Shown: one piece after another, positions 22,717-30,998 of the stretch
How the letters are laid out: every line of letters starts with the position of its first letter
Position numbering within the stretch: position 1 is the stretch's first letter
Notes under the pieces: model-generated
What the model was told of the DNA's origin: nothing
Database searches by the model: none
The model's input: only the letters and a program-made list of their open reading frames with translations
DNA from: Planctomycetaceae bacterium
Lineage (GTDB): Bacteria > Planctomycetota > Planctomycetia > Planctomycetales > Planctomycetaceae
DNA: 36,015 nucleotides
Assembly: GCA_021732415.1 (NCBI GenBank)
Contig: JAKFVC010000207.1
Coordinates: 1-36,015, forward strand
Reading direction: 5' to 3'
Program-made: the position numbers and the translations under genes

Positions 22717-24069
22717 CTACAAATCAATCTCCAGATCTTCGATCTTTCGATACAGGCTGGATAGCCCCAATCGCAAGCGTTTCGCGGCTTCGCGCTTGTC
22801 CGGCCACTGCTGGAGAACGCGGCGAATATGCAGCCGTTCGTAGTGCCGTAAGGCGGATCGCAGATCGTCCGTTGCCGGAATCGGCGTCTCGATTCCCAGG
22901 ATATCGCTGGGCAAATCCTGCGGCTGGATCTGCGGCCCTTCACACATAATGACGGCACGCTGCAAAGCATTATCCAGTTGCCGGACATTCCCCTTCCACC
23001 GGGCCGACATCAACAGCCGCATCGTTTCGCCGCTGACTCCGGTGACGCGTTTGCCGATCGCCTGGGTGTGTTTGGAGAGGAAGAACTCAACCAGTTCGGG
23101 GATGTCATCGAGACGTTCTCGCAACGGCGGAATTCGGATTTTGACACCGTTCAGGCGGTAGAACAGATCTTCTTGAAATCGTTCTTCAGCGACTTCCCGC
23201 AGGAGGTCACGCGTCGTGGAAGCGATGATCCGCGGCGAGACTCGTACCGCTTCGGCGCTGCCTAACGGCAGGATTTCCTGATATTCGATCGCTCGCAGGA
23301 CCTTGGCCTGACAACTGACGGGCAGTTGCGCCACATCGTCCAGAAACACGGTCCCTTCGCCAGCCAGCAAAAAGATTCCCGGCTGATCGGAGTCGGCTCC
23401 GGCCGTCCCCTTGCGACATCCGAAGAGCTGTGCCTCGAGCAAATCAACCGGCATCGTGCCGCAGTTGACGGGCAGAAATTTCTCGTGCTTCTTCGGTCCA
23501 GCACGATGAATCGCGCGGGCGAACAGTTCCTTTCCGGTCCCGGATTCCCCTTCCAGCAGCACATGACAGTTCGTCACGGCCACCTTGCGAATGGATTCTT
23601 GAACGGACCGCAGGGCCTGACTGGAACCTACGAGTTCATCAAACATTTCGTGTCGTGCGAGTTCTCGGCGCAGAGCCAGATTCTCGAGAAACACTTCGCG
23701 GTATTGGAACAGGCGATTGAGCTTGAAGGCCAGATCATCAAAGATGACGGGCTTCATCAAGTAGTCATAAGCCCCAGCTTTAAAGGCTTCCACCGCACTT
23801 TCGACGGTCGCGTAGGCCGTGATGATCAAGACACAAATCTGCGATTGCAGTTGCTGCAGTTTGCGCAGCAGGGCGACGCCATCTCCGTCCGGCAACTGCA
23901 CGTCGCAGATGGCGACCTGAAATTCCCGCGACCTCGCAAACTGCAGTGCCTGCGACACATTCGCGGCACTGACGACGTCAAACCCCTCGCTCAGCAGATA
24001 CTCGTGCAGCGTCGTGCGGATAATCTCTTCGTCTTCGACGATCAACACGGAGCGGCGGGAAGTGGGCAT
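22717..24069 (-). CDS. NtrC-like response regulator with degenerate sigma-54 contact loop
   Basis: A 450-residue regulator with three domains. The receiver (about 6-120) has the acidic pocket VEDEE, phospho-acceptor Asp56 (ICDVQLPDGDG), Thr84 and Lys106. The AAA+ domain (about 145-380) has an intact Walker A (GESGTGK, 174-180), and FQEDLFYRLN and WKGNVRQLDN near its end. The C-terminus is a Fis-type helix-turn-helix (REAAKRLRLGLSSLYRKIEDL). Two key sites differ from active sigma-54 activators: the GAFTGA loop reads GTAGAD (221-226), and the Walker B reads FLDDV where FLDEI is usual. It may therefore not drive sigma-54 polymerase, as with TyrR and HupR types. The ATG at 24069 has AAGG about ten bases upstream and gives a compact receiver. 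No histidine kinase is adjacent. Confidence 0.9.
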   Translation of the reverse strand: MPTSRRSVLIVEDEEIIRTTLHEYLLSEGFDVVSAANVSQALQFARSREFQVAICDVQLPDGDGVALLRKLQQLQSQICVLIITAYATVESAVEAFKAGAYDYLMKPVIFDDLAFKLNRLFQYREVFLENLALRRELARHEMFDELVGSSQALRSVQESIRKVAVTNCHVLLEGESGTGKELFARAIHRAGPKKHEKFLPVNCGTMPVDLLEAQLFGCRKGTAGADSDQPGIFLLAGEGTVFLDDVAQLPVSCQAKVLRAIEYQEILPLGSAEAVRVSPRIIASTTRDLLREVAEERFQEDLFYRLNGVKIRIPPLRERLDDIPELVEFFLSKHTQAIGKRVTGVSGETMRLLMSARWKGNVRQLDNALQRAVIMCEGPQIQPQDLPSDILGIETPIPATDDLRSALRHYERLHIRRVLQQWPDKREAAKRLRLGLSSLYRKIEDLEIDL

Positions 24070-24133
24070 GCTGGATTTACCTTGTGAGCCTGGGACCCAC
24101 CGCTTCGAATCGATTTGGTGAGGGAAGTTTTTT

Positions 24134-24235
24134 ACCACGAATGATTCGAATAACACGAATTACGAAGACCGGGCGCCGCGCGATTGCAGGCAATTTTCAG
24201 AATTTCGATTCGTGTCATTTGTGTGATTCGTGGTC
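24134..24235. repeat. Imperfect inverted repeat, ACCACGAATGATTCG type
   Basis: ACCACGAATGATTCGAATAA (from about 24135) is answered by GTGTGATTCGTGGT (to about 24234) with mismatches, and the inner ACACGAATTACGAA by TTCGATTCGTGT. It lies between the argJ stop and the response-regulator start and has the same low-complexity style as 3905-3976. Confidence 0.65.
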
Positions 24236-24274
24236 CAAAATCTTCACGATCAACCGGACGTTTTGTCAGTGGTT

Positions 24275-25477
24275 CTAAGTCGTATAATCGGCGTTCAAGC
24301 GAACATACTCGGCAGTCAGGTCGGATGTCCAATACCGGACCTCTGCCGTGCCCAGCGTCAGATCGAGTTCAATGTGCGTGTCGCGGTTGTCGCGAATGCT
24401 TTTCGAAGCGGCCGTCGCATCGAAGGGCAGGGGAGTTCCCGCTTGATAAAGAGGGATCCCGTTGACCTTTAACGAGATATTCTCCTCATACAAATCCACC
24501 CCCGAGTACCCCGCGGCCGACACGATGCGGCCCCAGTTGGGGTCGGCACCATGAATAGCAGTTTTGACCAATGCTGAATCCGCCACCGTTTTCGCAATCC
24601 GCATTGCTTCATCCCGCGTCCGGCAACCCTTCACGTCAATCGTGACGATGTGAGTCGCCCCTTCGGCGTCGGAGATAATCGCCATCGCCAGATCGGCCGC
24701 GACTTCATCCAGTGCCTGCTGGAATTGAGCCAGATCGGCCGCATTGAGCGGTGACGCCTTGCCTCCAAACGCGGCGCCATTGGCGAGCAACAGGACCGTG
24801 TCACTGGTGCTCGTGTGCCCCTCGACGCTGATACTGTTGAAGCTACGATCCACCGCGTGCCGCAGCGTCTGATCGGCCTCGGCCACGGTCAGGGAAGCAT
24901 CGGTCAGGATCACGCACAGCATGGTCGCCATATTCGGGCCGATCATCGCGGCCCCTTTAGAGCATCCGCTGATCCGCACCGTCTGGCCTTGGACCAGTAT
25001 CGTCCGTGTCGCCATTTTCACGCACGTATCGGTCGTCAGAATTCCCCGGGCGGCCAGTTCGAACGCTTCCGGCGTGGCGGCGAGCTGCGGCACGATCTGC
25101 GGAATCCCCGCTGCCAGTTTTTCCTTTGGCAGAAATCGTCCGATCACACCGGTGGAGCAGACGGCAACATCTTCCGCGGCACAACCCAGGTGCTCGGCGA
25201 CCAGGCCGGTCATCCACCGGGCATCAGCGAGACCTTGCTCGCCAGTACAGGCGTTGGAGTTGCCCGAATTGATGACAACCGCCCGCGAGGTTGTCCGGCG
25301 AATGCGTTCTCGCGAGACCTTCACCGGAGCTCCACAGACGCGGTTCTGGGTGAACAAGCCGGCGCTCGTCGCGGGGAAATCGGATACGAACAGCGACAAA
25401 TCAAAAATCGCCGGATCCTTCTTGATCCCGCAATGCAGACCGGCAGCTCGAAAACCTTGCGGCAGGGGTTTGGACAT
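24275..25477 (-). CDS. argJ: Bifunctional glutamate N-acetyltransferase / amino-acid acetyltransferase
   Basis: ArgJ moves the acetyl group from N-acetylornithine to glutamate, recycling it in arginine synthesis, and in bifunctional forms also uses acetyl-CoA. The precursor self-cleaves before a threonine that becomes the nucleophile. That site is clear here: KGAAMIGPNMATML with Thr185 as the new N-terminus. Upstream STGVIG (108-113) supplies the oxyanion region, SGNSNACTG (71-79) is conserved, and the protein ends in LNADYTT, matching the substrate-binding C-terminus. About 400 residues is the normal length. The ATG at 25477 is preferred to a TTG five codons upstream. No other arginine gene is nearby, so the pathway appears scattered; whether it is mono- or bifunctional cannot be read from the sequence. 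Confidence 0.94.
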   Translation of the reverse strand: MSKPLPQGFRAAGLHCGIKKDPAIFDLSLFVSDFPATSAGLFTQNRVCGAPVKVSRERIRRTTSRAVVINSGNSNACTGEQGLADARWMTGLVAEHLGCAAEDVAVCSTGVIGRFLPKEKLAAGIPQIVPQLAATPEAFELAARGILTTDTCVKMATRTILVQGQTVRISGCSKGAAMIGPNMATMLCVILTDASLTVAEADQTLRHAVDRSFNSISVEGHTSTSDTVLLLANGAAFGGKASPLNAADLAQFQQALDEVAADLAMAIISDAEGATHIVTIDVKGCRTRDEAMRIAKTVADSALVKTAIHGADPNWGRIVSAAGYSGVDLYEENISLKVNGIPLYQAGTPLPFDATAASKSIRDNRDTHIELDLTLGTAEVRYWTSDLTAEYVRLNADYTT

Positions 25478-25544
25478 GATGTGTTGATTCAAGGGTGAGT
25501 GACTACAGAAATCAAAAAGCGAGACGAACGGGCAAGAAGGATTG

Positions 25545-25662
25545 GGAACACTAATCTTCGCTAATCAATACAGATCAAGAACACCCACAACTGAGCGTCA
25601 AGTCGGACAATCGACACGGATTTCTGTCTTCATTAGTGTTGATTAGCGTAGATCAGTGTTCC
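25545..25662. repeat. Imperfect inverted repeat, GGAACACTAATC type
   Basis: GGAACACTAATCTTCGCTAA (from 25545) is matched in inverted orientation by TTAGCGTAGATCAGTGTTCC (ending at about 25662), with several mismatches. It occupies the gap between the end of the citG-like gene and the start of argJ. About 50 bases farther right, TTTTTGGAAATTGACCGATG and CGGCCAATTTCGAAAAATCG form another imperfect pair near 25708-25774, close to the citG-like stop. Confidence 0.65.
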
Positions 25663-25785
25663 AAAAAATCCTCTTCTGACATTCAACCGGGGTCGGGGCC
25701 ACGATTTTTGGAAATTGACCGATGCGAGTCTTTCTCGAAGTGTCGAGATATCTCGGCCAATTTCGAAAAATCGTAGACCCGCCCC

Positions 25786-26631
25786 TTAGGCGAACTGGAT
25801 CATACCATCCCGGGCGGCGGCGAACAGCGATGCGGCGATCAGATCAGCGGTGGTGCCTGGGTTGCGACGGTGGCCGTCTGCTCGCAACCAATCATCTAAT
25901 TGACGCAATTGCTGCCGTCCCGGTTCGGTTTGCTGCCCACCAGCGTCCAGCACGGCCTGCGCGCGATGTGCCGATTCCTCAGCCAGTTCGCGTCCGCACT
26001 TGCGCGCGATCAACGTATCGGGAAATCGACTCATCAGCGTCAGTTGGAGGTGGATAATTGCCGTTTCCCATGTGGCTGCAAAATCGGGCCAACCTGCCAG
26101 GAAGGGAACTCCGGTCTCCAGGACAATCTGAAATCCGGTCACATACTCGGAAGCAATCGAGTCTCGATCCGCCGCCAGCCGCATGGCGTCCAACAGCGAA
26201 ATCGACGGAGCTTCCGTCAGATCGGCCTCTTCCACTTTTCCCATTCCACCCGGGTTGGCCAGACCAATAGCGTGATACACCTGCCGGGCATCTTCGATTG
26301 TCAGGTGTGCGAGGATCTCGCCAATTCCCTGTTTCAGCGGGATTTCGGCTGGTACCGCCACCAATGGGGCGAGTAACAAAATGATCCCCAGATTGGGGTT
26401 CGTCGGCCGATTCACGAGCAACCGGGTTCTCTGCACGGCTTCGAGAATGGCCGTACCAACTCCTCGATTGACCGCTTCCGGCAGAATTTCCGACACAGCT
26501 TGGGCCGCCAGGACAAAATCATCGTAGCAGAGATCCGGGAACGCGATCTCTGGATGGACGTTTCCCGGCTTGCGGGCACGTGCCTCAAGGATGCAAGCGG
26601 TCAGGATCTGTTGGGCCAACATCAGTGACAT
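25786..26631 (-). CDS. CitG/MdcB-like triphosphoribosyl-dephospho-CoA synthase family protein
   Basis: A 281-residue protein of the CitG/MdcB family, which makes the precursor of the prosthetic group of citrate and malonate lyases from dephospho-CoA and ATP. The family N-terminus is visible: EARARKPGNVHP (16-27), followed by a predicted all-helical protein with RPTNPNLGIILLLAPL and AIGLANPGGMGKVEEADL. No citrate-lyase or malonate-decarboxylase subunit, nor the transferase CitX, is nearby. Planctomycetes carry such stand-alone homologues, so the true substrate may differ from that of CitG; a cofactor-synthesis role is inference. The ATG at 26631 is used, with a second ATG at 26622. It is divergent from the HlyD-type gene. 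Confidence 0.85.
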   Translation of the reverse strand: MSLMLAQQILTACILEARARKPGNVHPEIAFPDLCYDDFVLAAQAVSEILPEAVNRGVGTAILEAVQRTRLLVNRPTNPNLGIILLLAPLVAVPAEIPLKQGIGEILAHLTIEDARQVYHAIGLANPGGMGKVEEADLTEAPSISLLDAMRLAADRDSIASEYVTGFQIVLETGVPFLAGWPDFAATWETAIIHLQLTLMSRFPDTLIARKCGRELAEESAHRAQAVLDAGGQQTEPGRQQLRQLDDWLRADGHRRNPGTTADLIAASLFAAARDGMIQFA

Positions 26632-26677
26632 CTTCGGTTACGGCCATCATTAGTTAAGTTGTTGCGGTTTGCCGGAA

Positions 26678-26750
26678 TTCTTCGTGACCTTTGTGACCTT
26701 CTGTTCCAATTCCTGAATATTTAACAGAAGGTCACGAAGGATACGAAGAA
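26678..26750. repeat. Inverted repeat in the divergent citG-like/HlyD region
   Basis: Arms 26678-26705 and 26723-26750 pair at 25 of 28 positions (core GTGACCTTCTGTT). Sixty bases to the right, 26811-26840 is a single copy of the CACGGACGCTGGCAGCGTCC module. Unlike most such repeats in the window, both are between divergent starts, not after a stop codon. Confidence 0.75.
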
Positions 26751-26923
26751 CGCTTGATTTGTCGATTTTGGTTTGGGGGCACTCGCCATTTCATTGTCAT
26801 TGCTGGGGGACACGGACGCTGGCAGCGTCCGCCACGGGGGTCGAGTAACGTTGACATGCTCAGTCTGTCGCGAGACACTGGAGATACAATTCGAGTGCAT
26901 GTCTTTTGAGAGGAACTTCCCAC

Positions 26924-28033
26924 GTGAAATCTCCCCGATCTGTGTGGTGCGGTCAACTCGCTTTCGTTGGTTTGATCCTGGTGCAGTCGTCATGGCTGGT
27001 CGCTCAGGAAGTCACGCTGAAGCGCGAGGCCATTTCGATCGCTGACCCCAAAGGTTATCAGGTTCCGTTGCGTACGGTACCGACGAAAGTCCTGGAAATC
27101 ACGGCTCCGGCCGATGGTTTTATCCGTCAGATTCTCGTCAAGTCGGGCTCCAAGGTGATGTCCCAGGCGGTCGCCTGCAGCTTCGATGACGAAGCTCAAA
27201 AACTGGGCCTCGATCGGGCCAAGGCCAATCTGGTGGCGGCCAAAGCCGAGCTCAAGATCGCCCAGGCCAAGAAAGAAGCGGACCTGGAAGAACTGGCCCA
27301 GGCCCATGTCACGGCCGCAGAAGCCGATTTGAAGCTGGCGGAACTGCTGCTGGAACGAACGTCTGTCAAGATTCCATTCGCGGGTGAACTCTTCAAAGTG
27401 GAGGTTGTTCCCGGGCAGTATGTCCGGGGCGGCCAGCGTTTGATGACCCTGGTTGATTCCACCGCGATGTTGATCGAAGTCCCCGTCGATCGGTCTCAAG
27501 TGCGGGTGGGCAGTGACTTTGAAGTCTCCATCGAAAAAACGCAGGTGAAATCCAAAGTCCAAGTGATTTTGCCCGCTGACAAATCCTTCGAACCCCTCCG
27601 CAGCCTGATTCATAACCTCGCGACGGCAGTGGTCCAGGTGGATAACTCAAAGGGTGAGTTCTACGCCGGCCAGACGGTCTTCACCAAAGTGATTCCGCAA
27701 CATCCGTTTGGCCATATTCCCACGGCCGCCCTGCAGAACGGCACCGATGGAATCCGCAAGGTTCAGGTCCTGCGGCAAGGAGTCGTCCGCGATATCCCGG
27801 TCCAGGAATTGACACAAATGGGCGCCGACCGCCTGTTCGTCGCAGGGGCCTTCGCGCCGGACGACGAGGTCATCATCACCAGCACCACGCCCCTGAAAGA
27901 CGGCCAGTTGATTCGCTCCAGAACGGTTGCGGCCGCCAAGCCGGAAACCGAAGACCCCGCAACACCCGCAGCAGCGGGTGCGACCAAGACGGCCGCTCCG
28001 GCTGCCAAAAAGTCGAACGCACCCGCATTTTAG
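26924..28033 (+). CDS. HlyD/RND-type periplasmic adaptor protein
   Basis: A 369-residue exported membrane-fusion-type protein. The GTG at 26924 is preferred to an in-frame TTG at 26906 because AGAGGA ends nine bases upstream of it. A signal peptide (QLAFVGLILVQSSWLVAQ) precedes a lipoyl-like half-motif (TAPADGFIRQILVKSGSKV), a short Ala/Lys/Glu-rich coiled coil of about 60 residues, the second half (IPFAGELFKVEVVPGQYVRGGQRLMTLVD), and a beta-barrel and membrane-proximal part. The tail is Pro/Ala/Lys-rich. The coiled coil is shorter than in large tripartite adaptors, and neither an RND pump nor an ABC transporter follows, so it is an orphan adaptor. Known partners of this type are efflux pumps or ABC transporters; the partner here is unknown. 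Confidence 0.85.
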   Translation: MKSPRSVWCGQLAFVGLILVQSSWLVAQEVTLKREAISIADPKGYQVPLRTVPTKVLEITAPADGFIRQILVKSGSKVMSQAVACSFDDEAQKLGLDRAKANLVAAKAELKIAQAKKEADLEELAQAHVTAAEADLKLAELLLERTSVKIPFAGELFKVEVVPGQYVRGGQRLMTLVDSTAMLIEVPVDRSQVRVGSDFEVSIEKTQVKSKVQVILPADKSFEPLRSLIHNLATAVVQVDNSKGEFYAGQTVFTKVIPQHPFGHIPTAALQNGTDGIRKVQVLRQGVVRDIPVQELTQMGADRLFVAGAFAPDDEVIITSTTPLKDGQLIRSRTVAAAKPETEDPATPAAAGATKTAAPAAKKSNAPAF

Positions 28034-28431
28034 GGGGTGGGTAACTGTTTAGCCGAATGGCGTCGTATCCGATATTTCTCATTCCAATCATTGATTTGAC
28101 CGAGATTTGAGATGTTCTTTTTGACCCCGGAGGGGTCGCAGAGAGTAGCCGGTGGTTGAGCGCAGCGACACCACCGGACAGCGTTTAAGGATGAAATTCC
28201 GACCCTGGAGGGGTCGCAGAAATATCGATCGATCTGCGACCCCTCCAGGGTCGAAAACTCCGAACGCCACTTACCGGTGGTGTCGCTGCGCTCAACCACC
28301 GGCTACTCTCTTTAATCCCTCCGGGATAATTGCGAATACACGATCTCACGCTATACCGCTAAATCCTTTGCCCGGGGCGAAGCAGTTTCTTGTGTCCAAC
28401 TAATGCGCTCGATCTTCAAAGGAATGCTTCT
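28034..28431. other. Intergenic region between adaptor and propeller genes
   Basis: About 400 bases, mostly the long nested palindrome at 28141-28310. Flanking it, GACCCCGGAGGGGTCGCAGA at about 28122-28141 is a diverged direct copy of the inner arm. No coding frame is supported. The last 100 bases should contain the promoter of the propeller gene; none was recognised. Confidence 0.55.
28141..28310. repeat. 37-bp perfect nested hairpin
   Basis: Outer arms 28141-28177 and 28274-28310 are perfect 37-base reverse complements (core GCCGGTGGTTGAGCGCAGCG). Inner arms 28201-28220 and 28233-28252 are perfect 20-base reverse complements around a 12-base loop. Both layers being identical shows recent formation or homogenisation. 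It lies about 105 bases after the HlyD-type stop. No direct duplication of flanking bases was seen. Confidence 0.92.
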
Positions 28432-29385
28432 ATGCTGCATCAAACCCCAGCCTGCCGTCGCCTGCTGTCGTTACTCTGCTGGGGTATTTTTTCACTGGTG
28501 TCGCTGTCCGGAACGACCACTTTCGCCCAGCAAAAAGTCATCCTGCAAGGCAACGAGAAGCTGGCCATGGTCAGCCCGGATGGCAAGATCGACTGGGAGA
28601 TGCAGTGGGGAGGCATTCACGACATCCACGTGCTGCCGAACGGTCACATCATGGTCCAGCAAGGGGCCGCGAAGATCGCTGAAATCGATCCGCAGACCAA
28701 ACAGGTGGTCTGGTCGTACGACTCATCGAAACAGAATGGCAATGCCGGGAAGGCAGTTGAGGTCCACGCTTTTCAGCCTCTGCCGGAAGGGCAGGTAATG
28801 ATCGCCGAATCGGGTCCGGGGCGAATCATTGAGATCAACCGCGACGGCAAGCTCCTGAAGGAAATCAAACTGAAGGTCCTGCACCCGCATCCTCACACCG
28901 ATACGCGCCTCGCCCGCAAACTGTCGTCAGGCCATTATCTGGTCTGTCATGAAGGCGATGGGTTCGTTCGCGAATACGACGCCGAGGGAAAAGTCGTCTG
29001 GGAATACGAAGTGCCGCTCTTCGGGAAGGAACCCAAAGGGGGTCACGGTCCCGAGGCTTTCGGTAACAAGTGTTTTGCGGCATTGCGACTCGCGAACGGG
29101 AATACGTTGATTGCAACCGGCAACGGTCACAGCGTGCTGGAAGTGACTCCCAAGAAAGAAGTCGTCTGGAAGATTGAACAGCGAGATCTGCCGGGCATCA
29201 CATTGGCCTGGGTCACGACCCTGGAAGTCTTAGCGAATGGACATTACCTCGTGGGCAATTGCCACGCCGGTCCCGGCCAGCCGCTGGTGATCGAGATCGA
29301 TCCGAAAACCAAAAAGGTGGTCTGGCAACTCGATGCTTTCGAGAAGTTCGGTAACAATGTCTCGAACTCTCAAGTCTTGAAATAA
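28432..29385 (+). CDS. Secreted PQQ-like beta-propeller protein
   Basis: A 317-residue exported protein. The ATG at 28432 has AAGGA eight bases upstream and gives a signal peptide (SLLCWGIFSLVSLSGTTTFAQ). The rest is built of repeats of the form I.EIDP.TK.VVW.YD, seen as IAEIDPQTKQVVWSY, IIEINRDGKLLKEI, VREYDAEGKVVWEY, VLEVTPKKEVVWKI and VIEIDPKTKKVVWQL, with LPNGHIMVQQG-type strands between. This is the PQQ-dehydrogenase-like/arylsulphotransferase-like propeller pattern. Catalytic residues of quinoprotein dehydrogenases are not evident, so a binding or scaffold role is more likely than a PQQ enzyme. An extended His-rich segment (HPHPHTDTRLA) is present. It is not obviously in an operon. Confidence 0.83.
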   Translation: MLHQTPACRRLLSLLCWGIFSLVSLSGTTTFAQQKVILQGNEKLAMVSPDGKIDWEMQWGGIHDIHVLPNGHIMVQQGAAKIAEIDPQTKQVVWSYDSSKQNGNAGKAVEVHAFQPLPEGQVMIAESGPGRIIEINRDGKLLKEIKLKVLHPHPHTDTRLARKLSSGHYLVCHEGDGFVREYDAEGKVVWEYEVPLFGKEPKGGHGPEAFGNKCFAALRLANGNTLIATGNGHSVLEVTPKKEVVWKIEQRDLPGITLAWVTTLEVLANGHYLVGNCHAGPGQPLVIEIDPKTKKVVWQLDAFEKFGNNVSNSQVLK

Positions 29386-29453
29386 GCTGGGTCTCACGGA
29401 TCGCAGGTGCGAGTTTTCATCGGCCCGGCAGTGAAGTGATTAAGTAGTGATAT

Positions 29454-29541
29454 TTAGCCACAGAATGACACAGAAAAAACACAGAAAGGGACTGCTTCCA
29501 CTTCCTGACTTCTGTGTTTCTTCCGTGTTCTTCTGTCGCTA
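29454..29541. repeat. Imperfect hairpin, CACAGAATGACACAGAAA type
   Basis: TTAGCCACAGAATGACACAG (from 29454) pairs with an inverted copy ending GTTCTTCTGTCGCTAA at 29541, with mismatches. This is the same style of sequence as 3905-3976 and 32394-32467. It lies 70 bases after the propeller stop and before tadA. Confidence 0.72.
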
Positions 29542-29671
29542 AGAATGCTGAGTGTCAGCAGCCAACAGTCATATTGCACCCACGTTTTCCGGCGTTTATC
29601 CATCAAAGCCTGCAACCCAGTTGGGCAGGAAATGAGAATCAACGACACTCGCGCAAGGTCACCTCAACGTT

Positions 29672-30166
29672 ATGTCCCTGTACTCAGAATTCGATGATCC
29701 GCTGCAACCCCATGATCGCTGGATGCGAATCGCGCTCGCTGAGGCCCGCGCGGCTTTTGACGAGGGTGAAGTGCCAGTAGGCGCCATCATCGTGCATGAG
29801 GGCCGGGTCATCGCCGCCGCGCACAATCAGCGGGAGGCTCTCAACGATCCCACAGCCCATGCGGAGATGGTCGCGATCACCCAGGCGGCCGAGCATTTGG
29901 GCTCGTGGAGACTGCTGGGCTGCACGCTCTATGTGACTTTGGAACCGTGCCCCATGTGCGCGGGGGCCATCGTTCAAGCCCGAATACCGACGGTCATCTA
30001 CGGCACGACCGATCAGAAAGCCGGGGCCTGTCACACGCTGTATCAAATCACGCAAGATGCGCGACTGAATCATCAATCGACCGTACTGGGAGGCGTCCTG
30101 AAAGACGATTGCCGGATGATTTTGCAAGAATTCTTCGCTCAGCAGCGGGCGCTGGGAAAGAAGTAG
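29672..30166 (+). CDS. tadA: tRNA-specific adenosine deaminase
   Basis: Deaminates adenosine 34 to inosine in the anticodon of tRNA-Arg(ACG), an essential decoding step in most bacteria. The zinc site is complete: HAE (His63, Glu65 as proton shuttle) and PCPMC (Cys93, Cys96). The N-terminal [23 protein letters not shown] and the NDPTAHAEM stretch are typical of TadA, not of cytidine deaminases. At 164 residues it has the standard length. The ATG at 29672 lacks a strong ribosome binding site, though AAGG occurs about 14 bases upstream. It converges with the lipoprotein gene at 30242, and the two are separated only by a hairpin that begins one base after the tadA stop. Confidence 0.95.
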   Translation: MSLYSEFDDPLQPHDRWMRIALAEARAAFDEGEVPVGAIIVHEGRVIAAAHNQREALNDPTAHAEMVAITQAAEHLGSWRLLGCTLYVTLEPCPMCAGAIVQARIPTVIYGTTDQKAGACHTLYQITQDARLNHQSTVLGGVLKDDCRMILQEFFAQQRALGKK

Positions 30167-30167
30167 T

Positions 30168-30239
30168 CGTAGCCCGACTCTCCGAGTCGGGTATCTTACG
30201 AATGACGAGAGAACTCCAGACTCAGAGAGTCGGGCTACG
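30168..30239. repeat. Hairpin terminator-like repeat between tadA and lipoprotein gene
   Basis: CGTAGCCCGACTCTC (30168-30182) and GAGAGTCGGGCTACG (30225-30239) are perfect 15-base reverse complements. They start one base after the tadA stop codon and end two bases before the stop of the convergent lipoprotein gene. A smaller palindrome, CCGACTCtCCGAGTCGG, lies within the left part. The module is shared with 18706-18837 and 20545-20574. Confidence 0.88.
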
Positions 30240-30241
30240 GG

Positions 30242-30703
30242 CTATCTGTCGAATGGATTCGAGCTGCTCAGCGACAGGGCATCGGGATCTTTCGACTTGC
30301 CACTTTGATCGTTCTGAACGGTCGCCGGAGCATCTTGATGCTTCCACCAGCCGGAATCCTCTTCCGCGGCCGAATCGGCATCGGCGGTCTTCGACTTGTC
30401 AGTCCGATCGAGCGGAATCGTGCTCGACTTAGTCTTGCCCTTGCTCAACCAGCCGGTCAGCTTCTTGCGCGATCCGCCACTCGATTTGACGCCGGGCTGA
30501 CTCGGGGGACCATCACTATCGTCAGCAGACGTCTCGGCGCTGGCGGTTTTGATCGGGGCATCGTCCTCAGCCAATTCATCGGCGATTTTCTGGCCTGTTT
30601 CGGAGGCGCGGCTGACCTGACTCCCGCGCGAGTAGGAACAGCCGCCGATCAGCAACAGACTGCAACCCACAATCAGACACTGCAGGTAAACACGGCACTT
30701 CAT
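30242..30703 (-). CDS. Small lipoprotein of unknown function
   Basis: 153 residues. The N-terminus MKCRVYLQCLIVGCSLLLIGGC is a lipoprotein signal with Cys22 in the lipobox LIGGC. The mature part has no predicted globular domain: it is rich in Ser, Asp, Lys and Gly (for example SAETSADDSDGPPSQPG and GWLSKGKTKSSTIPLD) and is probably disordered. The start at ATG 30703 fits the signal exactly. No family is recognised. It could be a cell-envelope surface or linker protein, but that is not shown by the sequence. It appears to stand alone on its strand. Confidence 0.7.
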   Translation of the reverse strand: MKCRVYLQCLIVGCSLLLIGGCSYSRGSQVSRASETGQKIADELAEDDAPIKTASAETSADDSDGPPSQPGVKSSGGSRKKLTGWLSKGKTKSSTIPLDRTDKSKTADADSAAEEDSGWWKHQDAPATVQNDQSGKSKDPDALSLSSSNPFDR

Positions 30704-30798
30704 GACCTGGTCTCGGCTTTCAGGCGGGCAGTGGGAGTGTGACTCGAAATGATTCCGTGGTAGAGCGTTGGAACTTATCGATTGCGAATATGACCAGT

Positions 30799-30897
30799 GT
30801 GAGGGTATGAGAGTGAGGGAGTATGAGTTGACGACAATTCAAGCCTTTTCGCTCTAAATGCCTCCCCGTTACTCTCACACACTCATACTCTCGTACC
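30799..30897. repeat. Imperfect inverted repeat, GTGTGAGGGTATGAGAGTG type
   Basis: GTGTGAGGGTATGAGAGTGA (from about 30799) is matched in inverted form by CTCTCACACACTCATACTCT near 30871-30892. Related sequences are at 17309-17440 and 33805-33890. It lies beyond the stop of the oxidase subunit III-like gene (30999). Confidence 0.68.
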
Positions 30898-30998
30898 TTT
30901 TCCGTCGCGCAAACATTCAGTAGAACCACTCTAACCCTCCAAGGTCGGCGTGATACCAAGTTTGTCGAATTGCGCGAAGAGAAGTTGTCACGTTCTCT

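Noticed and set aside
24070-24156. 29-residue N-terminal extension of the response regulator
   Set aside because: The receiver domain begins directly after the ATG at 24069, which has AAGG upstream; the extension is absent from normal receivers.
29540-29671. Small structured RNA (SRP-like) upstream of tadA
   Set aside because: A CAGCAGCC stretch recalled the SRP RNA, but the conserved GGAAGGAAGCA-type tetraloop region and the pairing arms are absent.
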